From Halichoerus grypus (Eukaryota > Chordata > Mammalia > Carnivora > Phocidae): 64,000 nucleotides of DNA. Position numbers and translations under genes: made by a program. Numbering within the stretch: the stretch's first letter is position 1; every line of letters begins with the position of its first letter. Where the stretch lies: positions 95,743,283 through 95,807,282 of the forward strand of contig NC_135723.1 of NCBI RefSeq assembly GCF_964656455.1. The letters are read 5' to 3'. Under the pieces are notes generated by a model that did not search any database, had not been told where the DNA came from, and saw only the letters and a list, made by a program, of their open reading frames with translations. This document shows, in pieces, positions 8,971 to 19,560 of this stretch.

Positions 8971-11150
8971 TCTCCGAGATGTACATAAAGACTGGATTTG
9001 GAATATATTTGTTAACGGACTTAAACTGCAATGTCAGAATGAGTGAATCTCCAGTGGTAAAGTTTGGGAAATAATTGACAATCCAGTGGTGCTAAATTTG
9101 GGACAGGAGTCTTCCTGGCCTTCCTAGAAGGACAAAACCCCAGTCACTACATCCCTCAACAATGTGCACCTGCTATTTCTGTACTTGGCACAGACTCATC
9201 AGACAGACACACCTTTGGTCAGTAAGAAATAAAGCACACAGTTCATTCTCTTTAGCCACCTTGCCATTACCACCAATCAATCAAGAGGCAGTTCCAATTT
9301 GGAATGAGATTTTAACTGCCCCATTTGCTTCTCCTAGATCAATGTGACAGCTGAAAACAGCAATAAAAGAATTCAGACAAGTTTAAAATTCAAAGGAACA
9401 GACTTGAAAAAGAACTGCATCCAAGATAACTGCATTCCTTCCTTTTCCTCTTTCACTTAGCCTCTTGTTATCTCTGCGTCCTTCCCAAAGCCATTCTTCA
9501 TTTACTTTACATTGGAAGTTAGTCTTCCTAAATATCCTTCGATAGACATATTTTTGAATTCTTTAAAACCACCTTTGAAATAATGAGACTGTAGTCACTG
9601 GGTTGTTATTCCTGAGCTGGGCTCAAGTAGAAAAGGACTTTACAAAATTGTAAAAAGTGACTATAAGGTCTGTTGGCTTGCCTGTCCCACCTGCAGTAAA
9701 CAGAGCATCCCGTCAGAATCCTGCAGAGAATGGGGGATCTGGGGGAAACGTGGGTAGGTTTGTTTTGTAGGAAAAATGGTTATATTCTTTTAATCAAGGT
9801 ATTGATGCTCAGAAAAGCTACTTTGTTAAGTAATATATTATGCTCCTAGATATAGGCAGAAAAACAATCACAACTACATACAAACCAGGAGAGACCAGGG
9901 AGAGCCTGCACTGAATGAAGCTGAGCAGGTCACTGGAACAGAACTACAGGAATGAAAAGGCATGTGCCTTGGTGTCTGGGAAAAGTTTTACAAATTTTAG
10001 GAAGAGTCCCGTGGCCTAGGTAAAGAGGGAAAGGAAGAACTCTCCCTTCTCCCTCTCTCTCTTTTTTTTTTTTTTATTATGTGAGGAGAACTCTGAAAGG
10101 TCATTAAACATGGTCTCCATGACCAGTGATCACCATCTCAATTAATTTTCAAAAGATTCTTTTTGGATAATTTCTTCACAATAGATTAAACGACACTGTT
10201 TTCTGAAATAAGTATCAAATCAATCAAGCTTTGCATACTCTAATTCTTTTATGAATTATGCTAATAAACTAAAACAAAAAGACATGGAAAGGGTGGTAGT
10301 GAGGTTAACAAAAAGAGACAAATGTAGCAGGTGGCTGAAAAAATAGATATGTAGATGGATTCTTCACTCCACATTTTAAGTGGTTTTACTAGCAACAAGT
10401 AGAGAAGAAGACAGAGAATGTCCTAATTTCCCAGAACCCAATTAGGTCGTGAATTTTGCTCCAGTAGCTGTGAAACAAGACTGGAAAGAAATGGAGCAAT
10501 ACGGAGCTCCATCCAGCATGTACCCACGTATCTGATGGAGACTAAACCAATTCAAATCCAGGTAAATGAACATTTTTTCTTACTAAGTGTTGAAACAAAA
10601 TAGCACTTGGTTTCCAATTGATTTTTATATATTTTGGGTTTATTATTCTTCCCAAGTTCAATTTTTAAGCCCCGCAGAGCAGCTGTGCGGTTATCCGCCG
10701 TAGATGAGATGTTGCGGGGCTCGGTGTGTGAACCCCGTCCCTGTGCTGAAACTGCTGACCAGGTTTCCATCACATTTGTCAATTTCACATTCTGCCAGAA
10801 CTGATGTTTTGATTCAAGCAACAAGAGAAACCTGCCCTCAGTCTTTTCTTCATATATTAATTGAAGGTGAGAGGAAAAAAAGGCAAATAAGCAGGGAAAA
10901 AGTTTGAGTAGACACCTGACAGAGATTGATGTTTCTGAGTAATGAATGGGTGACTTAAAATAGCCACTCAGATTATTAGGCTCTTAGGTCAAATAGCTCA
11001 ATTTCCTCCTACCCATCTTTCCTTTACTTTTATAAAACATACTGAAAGCTGTGAATCTAATTCAGGTCAGCAGGGCTTTACCTGGCTCTTGTGGTTTGGA
11101 GAATCATCACTTTTCTACTTTCATCATATGTACACAGTAACTCTGTATGA
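8971..11150. other. Non-repeat sequence
   Basis: No familiar repeat is recognised across most of this stretch. Reading frames reach 90 codons (10552-10824 minus) but show no recognisable protein. A T-run lies at 10061-10074. A CpG-containing hairpin lies at 10668-10721. Otherwise nothing stands out. Confidence 0.4.
10668..10721. repeat. CpG-rich inverted repeat (9-bp arms)
   Basis: AGCCCCGCA at 10668-10676 is the exact reverse complement of TGCGGGGCT at 10713-10721. The loop holds GTGCGGTTATCCGCCG, which can form an inner stem (GCGG/CCGC). The stretch carries about seven CpGs in 54 bases, in an otherwise AT-rich and CpG-poor neighbourhood. Confidence 0.7.
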
Positions 11151-11156
11151 ATCCTT

Positions 11157-11226
11157 TTCTTTCCTTCTTTCCTTCTTCCCTCCCCTTCTTTTCCCTCCCC
11201 TCCCCTCCTTCCTTCCTTTTTTTTTT
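11157..11226. repeat. Pyrimidine-rich low-complexity tract
   Basis: Irregular TTCC/CCCT repeats followed by ten T residues (11217-11226). The terminal T-run is the A-tail, on the minus strand, of the split SINE described next. Confidence 0.85.
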
Positions 11227-11246
11227 AAGATTCTATTTATTTATTT
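11217..11246 (-). mobile_element. 3' tail of a Can-SINE split by an L1 insertion
   Basis: T10 followed by AAGATTCTATTTATTTATTT is the minus-strand tail of a Can-SINE (consensus TTTTAAGATTTTATTTATTT). The same 20 bases, including the unusual C in GATTCT, recur at 12790-12809 at the edge of an otherwise tail-less SINE. This piece and 12790-12949 are therefore one SINE interrupted by the L1 at 11247-12789, the shared 20 bp being the target-site duplication. Confidence 0.8.
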
Positions 11247-11445
11247 ATTTATTTATTTATTGTGAGTGATTTTATTTTATTTTTTTTGTAGTTTTTAATT
11301 TTATTATATTATGTTAGTCACCATACAATACATCATTAGTTTTTGATGTAGTGATCCACGATCCATTGTTTTCGTATAACACCCAGTGCTCCATGCAGTA
11401 CGTGCCCTCCTTAATACCCATCACTGGGCTAACCAATCCCCCCTC
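11247..11445 (-). mobile_element. L1 3' end (minus strand), 3' segment of a 5'-inverted insertion
   Basis: On the minus strand this reads the carnivore L1 3' end: CAGTGATGGGTATTAAGGAG, GGCACGTACTGCATGGAGCA, CTGGGTGTTATACGAAAACA, then a run to CTAACATAATATAATAAAAT and an A-rich tail. It abuts ORF2 sequence in the opposite orientation at about 11446. The tail lies at the left target-site duplication, which fixes the insertion orientation as minus. Confidence 0.85.
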
Positions 11446-12789
11446 CCCCCAAACCAGGCAAAGACCCCATCAAAAAGGAGAATTTCAGACCGATATCCCT
11501 GATGAATATGGATTCCAAAATCCTCAACAAAATCCTAGCTAATAGGATCCAACAATACATTAAAAGGATCATCCACCACGACCAAGTGGGATTTATCCCC
11601 AGGATGCAAGGGTGGTTCAACATTCGCAAATCAATCAATGTGATAGAACACATTAATAAGAGGAGGGAGAAGAACCATATGGTCCTCTCAATTGATGCAG
11701 AAAAAGCATTTGACAAAATACAACATCCTTTCCTGATTAAAACTCTCCAGAGTATAGGGATAGAGGGAACATTCCTCAAGCTCATAAAATCCATCTATGA
11801 AAAACCCACAGCGAATATCATCCTCAATGGGGAAAAGCTGAGAGCCTTTCCCTTAAGATCAGGAACACGTCAAGGGTGCCCACTCTCACCACTGTTGTTC
11901 AACATAGTACTAGAAGTCCTAGCAAAAGCAATCAGACAACAAAAAGAAATAAAAGGTATTCAAGTTGGCAAAGAAGAAGTCAAACTCTCTCTTTTCACAG
12001 ATGACATGATACTTTATGTGGAAAACCCAAAAGACTCCACCCCCAAATTACTAGAACTCATACAGCAATTCAGTAATGTGGCAGGATACAAAATCAATGC
12101 ACAGAAATCAGTTGCTTTCTTATACACTAACAACGCAACTGTAGAAAGAGAAATTAGAGAAACGATTCCATTTACAATAGCACCAAAAACCATAAGATAC
12201 CTCGGAATAAACCTAACCAAAGAGGTAAAGGATCTATACTCTAGGAACTACAGAACACTCATGAAAGAAATTGAAGAAGACACAAAAAGATGGAAAAATA
12301 TTCCATGCTCATGGATCGGAAGAATAAACATTATTAAAATGTCTATGCTACCCAGAGCAATCTATACCTTCAATGCCATCCCGATCAAAATTCCAATGAC
12401 ATTTTTCAAAGTGCTGGAATAAACAATCCTAAAATTTGTATGGAATCAGAAAAGACCCCGAATCGTCAAGGAAATGTTGAAAAAGAAAAACAAACCTGGG
12501 GGCATCACGTTGCCCGATTTCAAGCTATATTACAAATCAGTGATCACCAAGACAGTATGGTACTGGCACAAAAACAAACATACAGACCAATGGAACAGAA
12601 TAGAAAACCCAGATATGGACCCTCAACTCTATGGTCAAATAATCTTTGACAAAGCAGGAAAAAACATGCAATGGAAAAAAGACAGTCTCTTCAATAAATG
12701 GTGCTGGGAAAATTGGACAGCCACATGCAGAAGAATGAAACTCGACCATTCTCTAACACCACTCACAAAGATAAACTCAAAGTGGATGA
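11446..12789 (+). mobile_element. L1 ORF2 segment, inverted 5' part of the same insertion
   Basis: About 1.34 kb of recent carnivore L1 ORF2 on the plus strand, head-to-head with the 3' end segment. It runs from the start of the reverse-transcriptase region to KINSKWMK in the C-terminal part. The rest of ORF2 and most of the 3' UTR are missing, as often happens at the inversion junction in twin-primed L1 insertions. The right end abuts the 20-bp duplication at 12790-12809. Confidence 0.9.
11454..12789 (+). pseudogene. L1 ORF2p fragment: reverse transcriptase and start of C-terminal region
   Basis: ORF2p is the endonuclease/reverse transcriptase that copies L1 RNA into chromosomal DNA. One frame stays open from [18 protein letters not shown] through [45 protein letters not shown], the catalytic box, [27 protein letters not shown] and [14 protein letters not shown], then reaches a TAA at 12420-12422. 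That stop replaces the usual Gln of ELEQTIL (CAA to TAA). Beyond it the same frame reads [13 protein letters not shown] to KINSKWMK with no other break. The catalytic FADD box reads FTDD (codon 11997-11999, Ala to Thr); both aspartates remain. The endonuclease and the C-terminal end are absent, so the copy is dead. Only one nonsense change in about 445 codons marks it as young. Confidence 0.93.
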
Positions 12790-12949
12790 AAGATTCTATT
12801 TATTTATTTGACAGAGAGAGGGAGCAGCAGAGGGAGAAGCAGACTTCCCACTGAGCAGGGAGCCTGATGCTGGGCTCGATCCCAGGACCCCGGGATCATG
12901 ACCTGAGCCGAAGGCAGACGCTTAACCGACTGAGCCACCCAGGCGCCCC
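12790..12949 (-). mobile_element. 5' part of the split Can-SINE, young subtype, minus strand
   Basis: On the minus strand it starts GGGGCGCCTGGGTGGCTCAG, with TCGGTTAAGCGTCTGCCTTC, CATGATCCCGGGGTCCTGGG, then the CT-rich region and AAATAAATAAATAGAATCTT. It has no T-run at its left edge, because the tail lies 1.54 kb away at 11217-11246 beyond the inserted L1. Confidence 0.93.
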
Positions 12950-14185
12950 AAATTCACAGTGCTTCCTAAACTTCCTCTCATTCTACAGTTCAACAACAGG
13001 ATCTCTTATGGAACAGAATACAAACCCCAGAGTTTATGGATCTGGATTGTCACAAGTCTGGTCAAAAAGAGTTGTCTGGTGGTGAGTTATGTAATCTGTG
13101 TGAATTCCAGCAGAGTTTAAAATAGGGGATGGATTTAGAAATAAATGGCTCAAGTGGCCTAATGAAAGTTGTGACCTGTAGGAAAATATGCTGAACCAAT
13201 TTGTAAGTTCAATTTAGCAACTACTCAACAGTCTTCCACATTTTTTGTCTTGACCCGGCCCTTCAGCCCTGGGGTTTTTGAGGTTAGTAACAAGCAAACA
13301 TCTATTCCCCATGTCTTTACAGTCTGGTCAGAAACTGCTTAGTGTCCCCTGATATACATTCGTGTCTTCATCCAGAATAACAGAACCACTGCTTTTTATC
13401 TGGATTCACTGCTCCTGAGAGTAGAGGTCACATTTCTCAGACTCCCTTGCAAGAAGATACATGCAGAGGTTTTATAGCAACTTATGGGAAATTTCCTTAA
13501 AAAGCAACTGATGCTCTCACTCCTTTCTTCTACCCTGCTGCCTGGCACACTGATGGGACAGAGCTCTAGCTGCCCGGGGGACCAGGAACGTGAGAGCCCC
13601 ACCCAGTAGAGTGCGAGGTGGAAGGAGCCAGCATCCAGAACAACTGTGTGAAGTGAAGCCAATAGGTCCTCTACTAAGTCAGAGTGAGGAATTAATATTA
13701 TACCCAAAATCAACCTTAAGATTTCTTTTCATCATCAATGACATTTAAAAGTAAATTAAGAAGTTTGCTACCTAACTCATCAACTGTTGAATGATTTTCA
13801 TCTTATAAAAAGCTGAATTTAGAATGAAACCCAGCATTTTTCTGCATCTTATTAATGATTCCCCGCCCCCATATGTCCACCTGGAGATACTTGTGTTCAG
13901 TCAGTCTCCCCGAGGTTCCCTCAAACCTCATGCAAGATCTCCTGACGAGCCTCATAGTCAAAGATGGCCTAGAAACTCCTGTTATCCCTCACATCTCAGA
14001 AGAGTGAGCTATAGTTTGTATAAATATCATGATTTTTCAATAATTCAACAAGTCTAGACTCAGCAGAGGCCTGACATACTGGCACCTGATGACAATAAAG
14101 CAGCTGACATACTTCTTGTAAAATATAGACAGGTTATCCCTTTGCTTAAAACCCTCCAATTCCCATCATGTAAAAAGATGAACTG
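12950..14185. other. Mostly non-repeat sequence with one possible old repeat
   Basis: No gene is seen. The part at 13380-13690 (ATCTGGATTCACTGCTCCTG ... AGACTCCCTTGCAAGAAGAT ... ATCCAGAACAACTGTGTGAA) reads like an old mammalian interspersed repeat that I cannot assign; an antisense frame of 105 codons across it looks accidental. The rest carries short frames only. Confidence 0.35.
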
Positions 14186-14189
14186 GAAA

Positions 14190-15830
14190 AGCAACAACTC
14201 TTCTTAGATCCTTAAGAGAAGTGAGGTCACAGGGCAAACTGCTGCCCCCAAATTGAGAATAGGTGAATACAGAGAATCAAATCCTACCCAGACCAGAAAG
14301 CCCTGAAACCAAAACCTCCATGGGAACCAGTGCAGGATAAGAAAACCTGAACTATAGGACACCTGGGTGGCTCAGTCAGTTAAGCGGCTGCCTTCGGCTC
14401 AGGTCATGATCCCAGGGTCCTGGGATCGAGTCCCGCATCAGGCTCCCTGCTCAGTGGGGAGCCTGCTTCTCCCTCTGCCTCTCCCCGCTGCTCATGCTCT
14501 CTCTGTCTCCCTCAAATAATTAAATAAAATTTAAAAAAAAAGAGAGAGAAAAAAGAAAACCTGAACTGTAGTAGATGAATAGCTGGAGGTTCAGTGTGGA
14601 CAAGCCTGAGGGATAAAAACTCCAGGGGGACCCAGGCATGGGGAGTCCCCACAATTCTGTGAGTCTTACCTTGAAGAGCTTGACTAGATTCCCACAGTAA
14701 GTATCAGAGCAAAGTACCCTGTGCTTCTGGCTAGGGGAAGGGAGAAGGAACCATTCTGAAACACAGCAGAGCACTCGGTTTCTTCTCTTCAACAAGGCCT
14801 GCCCTCAGGAGGAACTATTTAGCCAGGGCCTACCCTGCTGGGATTTTATCAGAGCCCAGGTGCCCTGGAAAGAAGGGATATACCCAGCTCCAGGCCACCT
14901 CAGCCATCCTCCCCCCACCAAAATGGGGAGGGGGGAAGCGTCCGAGAGGCGTGTGTGGAGTCCAGAGGCCAGAGGCTCAGGCTCCCTACAGACTGTCAGA
15001 GCTAATCACTGGACTGTAGAACATTCATCTCCCACACCTCCGCACCACCTCACAGGCTATGTACGCAGCTCCTTTTACACAGCACATCATGGCCAGCTAT
15101 CAGGAAAAAATTACAAGGTACATTAAAAGGCAAAGAACAGTTTGAAGAGATAGAGCAAGGATCAGAACCAGGCTCAGATATGGTCGGGGTGCAGGAATTT
15201 AAAACAACTTTGATTAATATCCTAAGAATTCTAATGACTAAGTCAACAGCATGCAAGAACAGATGGGCAATGTAAGCAGAGAGATGAAAATTCTAAGGAA
15301 GAACCGAAAAGAAGTACTGGAAATCAAAACACGGTAGCAGCAATGATGAATACCTTTGATGGGCTTACTGCTAGACTGGACATGGCTGAGGGAAGACTCT
15401 CTGAGCTTGAGGATATATTAACAGAGTCCACCAATACTGTAAAGAAAGAAAACCGTGACAGAAACAGAGTGGAATATCTAGGAACTGTGGGACAGGTAGG
15501 GAAGGCATAGCAAATGTAATGGGAATCCCAGGCGAAGGAGGAGTGAAAGGAACAGAGGAAATATTTAAAACAATAACCACTGGGAATTTCCCCAAATTAA
15601 TGGCAGACACTGAGAACCACAGACCCAGGAAGCTCAGGGAATACTAAGCAGGATATATGCCAAAAACTACACACAGGCACATCATTTTCAAACTATGGAA
15701 AATCAGAGATAAAGAGAAAGTCCTGTAAGAAGGCAGAGGAGCAAGCAGTTCTTCCCATTTTACCCACAACAGAAGCCCCAGTCTCAGAATCCCTGCAGGG
15801 CCATACAGGGGTCAGAGGAGTAGATAAGAA
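14190..15830 (+). mobile_element. Old L1M/HAL1-like LINE, 5' UTR and ORF1 part
   Basis: The first part has the GC-richer, phrase-like text of L1 5' UTRs (CCAGGCATGGGGAGTCCCCA, TACCCTGCTGGGATTTTATC). From about 15090 it follows L1 ORF1: 'ATACCTTTGATGGGCTTACT', 'GACTGGACATGGCTGAGGGA', 'CTGAGCTTGAGGATATATTA', 'GGAATATCTAGGAACTGTGG', 'AATGGGAATCCCAGGCGAAG', 'GGGAATTTCCCCAAATTAAT', 'CCAGGAAGCTCAGGGAATAC'. It has many frame breaks. A younger SINE (14357-14554) is inserted in it. Confidence 0.7.
14357..14554 (+). mobile_element. Can-SINE, young subtype
   Basis: Head GGACACCTGGGTGGCTCAGT, body CTTCGGCTCAGGTCATGATC, CT-rich segment, then AAATAATTAAATAAAATTTA and an A/G-rich tail. The 16-bp target-site duplication GAAAACCTGAACTATA (14341-14356) recurs as GAAAACCTGAACTGTA (14555-14570), 15 of 16 identical. 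Confidence 0.95.
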
Positions 15831-16980
15831 TCACCAACTTCTAGGTAGAAACAGAAACTACCTACTTCCTTATGATTCTTTCCAAGCTGCTTCTACCCCC
15901 TGGAAAGAAGTAAAGTGTTGAGGAGACAAGGACAGTTTCGTGCATTCCTTCCTTATGGTTTCATTGCTATTCTGCCTTCTTTTGGTGACCCTTAGTTTGA
16001 GCACGTGGAGTCTACTTCCCTACTTGTCTATTAGTGATGATTTGGATTATCACTCAAATCCAAGTCCTATTTTAATAAAGAGGTACTGGTCAATACTTTA
16101 AAAAAACACCACTGACAACAAAAGAAAAGACTTAAATACTGAGTCTACTTGGCTCCAAGTGTTTGTCCCTGAGTCTGTATCTAAAATACTGTGCAGTTAA
16201 TACCTTAAAAGTATAAAGTGCTTTCCATATATTATCTTTTTTGAATTTTGCAACACTCCTGCATTGTTAAAATTATTTGCTTTTTGTCTTATATCTCTGG
16301 GTTTGATTTTTCACTGGGCTTCTTTCTCTATTTTGTCATTTTATTTTAGATGACTTATTGCAAGTCCTGCCAAACTCTTCGTGGAACAAAGTTGACAGAA
16401 AAAAGAAAGAAAAAAAGAAAAATAATAAGACTGTCACATCAGAAAATCTGGAAATAAAGGGTTCTTCAAGGTCATATAAACTGCACCAGGCAGATGTGAC
16501 TAGAGCCCGGTCCTTGGGTTCCAGCCCTGTTTCTGCTCTGGCCCCTCCCAACCCCTATTTCCTTCCTTCTGCCCAGGATGATGGGCTCCCGGATACTGGG
16601 AACCGGCAGAGAAAACAGTGCTGAATATGCAGTAGGTCCTCAGTAAGCCTCATTTCATAAATCGGTTTCTTGGCAATCTACATTCTAATTTTTCATCAGT
16701 TCATGTTTGTATTCTTGACAACTTCACTTCAGCTAGCATCTCTGGGGTTGGACAACAGTTCAGATAGATGGCCCAAATAGGATTCATTCTTTGGGAAAAA
16801 GAAAGAAAATCCTGACTATGTTTATGAAACTTCTGATGTACTATTTGCATGCCAGTAGCCTTATTTAATTCCTACTCATGCTTCTGTGTTTTCTGCCCTG
16901 ATATATATGTTGCTCATGTTTTTGCTTCAGGAAGTCAAATATACTCAGTAAACATGACCGAAATATGTCTGTCCCCACAC

Positions 16981-16983
<3 letters not shown>
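15831..16983. other. Non-repeat sequence
   Basis: No familiar repeat or gene was recognised. An A-rich patch (AAAAAAGAAAGAAAAAAAGA) lies at 16400-16425. Opposing frames of 70-90 codons overlap at 16336-16624 and look accidental. Confidence 0.4.

Positions 16984-17023
<40 letters not shown>
16984..17023. repeat. (CA)n microsatellite, about 20 units
   Basis: Uninterrupted AC dinucleotides between AAAAC and CCCCTTTG. It is long enough to be length-variable in populations. Confidence 0.97.
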
Positions 17024-17025
<2 letters not shown>

Positions 17026-17110
17026 CTTTGAGGAGATGCCAAGAATTACCATTTTATCTGAACAGCATTAGAGATCTATTAAATTTGTTCTAAAATTTAG
17101 GAGATGCTAT

Positions 17111-17172
17111 ACTAAAATAAATAAAATAAATAAATAATAAATAAATAAATATGTGTGTAAATGTATTTATTA
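17111..17172. repeat. (TAAA)n-rich low-complexity stretch
   Basis: Imperfect AAATAAATAAATAATAAATA repeats followed by ATGTGTGTAAATG and ATTTATTATTATTT. Confidence 0.85.
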
Positions 17173-17490
17173 TTATTTAATGTAAGCCAGTGATTCTTAA
17201 ACCAAGAAGCCAGGCTGCTTAGCTTTCTACTGCTGGGTACTTTTAATTGAGAAATCAGCAGTGCAGTACTGGCTAGATTTTCTAAGTGCCCATGCTGACA
17301 CCTAGACTCTTTCTCTGGCCCTCTTACTCTACCTTACAATGATCTGGCACACAAAGTCATGACACTGGGGACAGACAGAAAAAACTGCCCCACTCCTCCA
17401 AGGACATGCCATAGCCACTGCCCAGCACGTCCCTGTTGCCCCCGCCCCCCATCGCCCCCGCCAAGAAAACAAACTAGAGCCTGCATTTTA

Positions 17491-17693
17491 TTTATTTATT
17501 TATTTTTTTTAGATTTTATTTATTTGACAGAGAGAGACACAGCAAGAGAGGGAACACAAGCAGGGTGAGCGGGAGAGGGAGAAGCAGGATTCCCGCTGAG
17601 CAGGGAGCCCGATGCGGGGCTCGATCCCAGGGCCCTGGGATCATGACCTGAGCCGAAGGCAGACGCTTAACGACTGAGCCACCCAGGCACCCC
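17491..17693 (-). mobile_element. Can-SINE, young subtype, minus strand
   Basis: Minus-strand head GGGGTGCCTGGGTGGCTCAG, CGTCTGCCTTCGGCTCAGG, CATGATCCCAGGGCCCTGGG, CT-rich region and an A/AAAT-rich tail at 17491-17510. The identical 14-bp target-site duplication GAGCCTGCATTTTA lies at 17477-17490 and 17694-17707. Confidence 0.97.
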
Positions 17694-17707
17694 GAGCCTG
17701 CATTTTA

Positions 17708-19190
17708 GACTGATCACCATCCTCTGGTTATAAGCGATATTTCTGGGAGGCCAGAGGCTGCTTCCAAGGGTGCAGAATGAAACACACATAAAGCCATCAT
17801 CAATCATTCATCAGTTACAATTACCATTTGCATCCATTTATCTAATCAGAGCCTGCAGCGACTACCACCCGTGAGCAGTTCAAAGTCAGTTAACACAGAA
17901 ACATTCAGGGTGATTAACACTATCAGATATATATGCCCACCCCGTTCATGTTTCATTTACATGAACAATATATGCTCTCTCCTCCGCATTGCATGCTTAA
18001 GGAGGATGGGGAAATTACTGTACTGCAGTGGGAAGACAGGGCGAATCACATGCCACATTTCTTCAGACCAGCAAAGAAACATCCTGTGGGAAGCTAATAA
18101 CTGGGATTGTGGTTTTAAGCATATTCTCTTTTTATTTCTAGAAACACATAAAGTGCATAAAGATGCAAAGCTGTATATATGTCCATTCCCAGCTTCCTCC
18201 CCACCACTGCACACAGCTCTCCCCCCATCAGGTTCCCTTACCCTTTTCCTGCCCCCACCCCCCCACCCCAGGCTTTATCTAAGTGGTTTCTACATCAGGT
18301 TCTTTTCATATTACAATCAGCCTTGAAGTTTCAACATATTCATTTCATCCATGACATCTTTTTGGGAGCATCATAAACAATACTAAAAGCACTAAAGATG
18401 GTCACTGAAGATGTTTCTTTTTTCCTCTACTTTGGAAATGTCTCCATGCCTCTCCTGTCACAATCGTGTGTGTGTGTGCGCACGCACGAGCACACTCAGA
18501 ATCATACCTCATTGGTCAGACATACACTGAATTGATTTCTGTTCACTTCTTGCTACATCACTAATGTGGTTCTATACTTCCTTCTGTACATAGCATAATT
18601 TAAGGACCTTAAACTCTTAAACTTCTGTTCTATAAAACAGTTTCTTTTAGTTTGAAAAGAAATATTTAAATAATATAACACCCAGGTGATAGCAAAGTGA
18701 TGTTACTAAAGGATAAAATCCTAGCTCACCTACTTCTGGACTCGCTACTGGATCGTGGTAATGCAGCTATGAAAACTTGGTGGGGAATTACATTACACTA
18801 AGTCTTTGCAATTTTACAATTTTAACTAAACCCACTAGACTGAGGGATGAGGTATGTGGGAGGCAGGGGCACAAAATTATTAACTGTCAAGCTATCCCAA
18901 ATGGATTTAACTGAATTTCTCTTATTCTTCAGCTAAAAGGATTAGTTGCTGTTTGCATCCTGGTTGAATATGTGCTCAAGGAATTTGAAACCTTGGTCAG
19001 GGCCGAAAAGTGCTATTTTCAGGTCAATATTCCCTCCCCTTCCCCGTCCCACACTTAAGTGTATTCCTACCTACAAAGGATGAAACCTCTGTGCTCCTCA
19101 GTTCTCTTCTATATGAGGCAGCATAAGAGTTGCCTTCCCTGGGCTCTATGACAGGCCTATCTTTAGCCTGAATAATAGGATAATTAGGTT
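17708..19190. other. Non-repeat sequence with a Z-DNA-prone run
   Basis: No gene is recognised. A 151-codon frame at 17871-18326 is opposed by an 85-codon antisense frame and has no family resemblance. An acceptor-like TCTCTTTTTATTTCTAG ends at 18140 without a good donor downstream. An alternating purine-pyrimidine run lies at 18465-18488. Confidence 0.4.
18465..18488. repeat. Alternating purine-pyrimidine run (GT/GC)
   Basis: CGTGTGTGTGTGTGCGCACG continues into CACG. The run is strictly alternating, with a GTGCGCAC palindrome, a composition that favours left-handed Z-DNA. Confidence 0.8.
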
Positions 19191-19560
19191 TCAGGGTATT
19201 TTAAGTGCTTCCACATGCATTTTTATATTCTTCCTCCTGCCAGGAAAGTTCATATTCTCCTTTCTTACCTCCACCCCCCGCCCCTTTTTCCTTTTTTACC
19301 TATTCCTCTTACCTAACTTTTAAGGCCCAGCTCAACTCAAACCTGAATTGTGAGGTCTTTCCAGAGCATGACAGTGATTTATCCTATATGTACTTCTTAT
19401 TGCATATTTTCTGGCACACATAACAGAATTTCCTATATACTGCATTCTTCATGTACATACAAGATCGTGTCTCTTCCGAGTGACTACAGTATTCTTGAGA
19501 TCAGTCGCACATCAGCGCTGTGCTAGTTAGGCCTACAGAAATGAATGACATTTAAATTGA
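19190..19560 (+). mobile_element. L2 LINE 3' part, diverged
   Basis: L2-like order: 'CTTTTAAGGCCCAGCTCAACTC', 'TGAGGTCTTTCCAGAGCATGA', 'TACTTCTTATTGCATATTTTCTGG'. The sequence is diluted by substitutions and lacks the usual AATAAATG end. Confidence 0.5.

Noticed and set aside
11429..11794. A 121-codon minus-strand frame
   Set aside because: It is the antisense shadow of the L1 ORF2 fragment on the plus strand.
17871..18326. A 151-codon plus-strand frame
   Set aside because: It is overlapped by antisense and other-phase frames, ends in a poly-proline-like CT-rich run, and has no recognisable domain.
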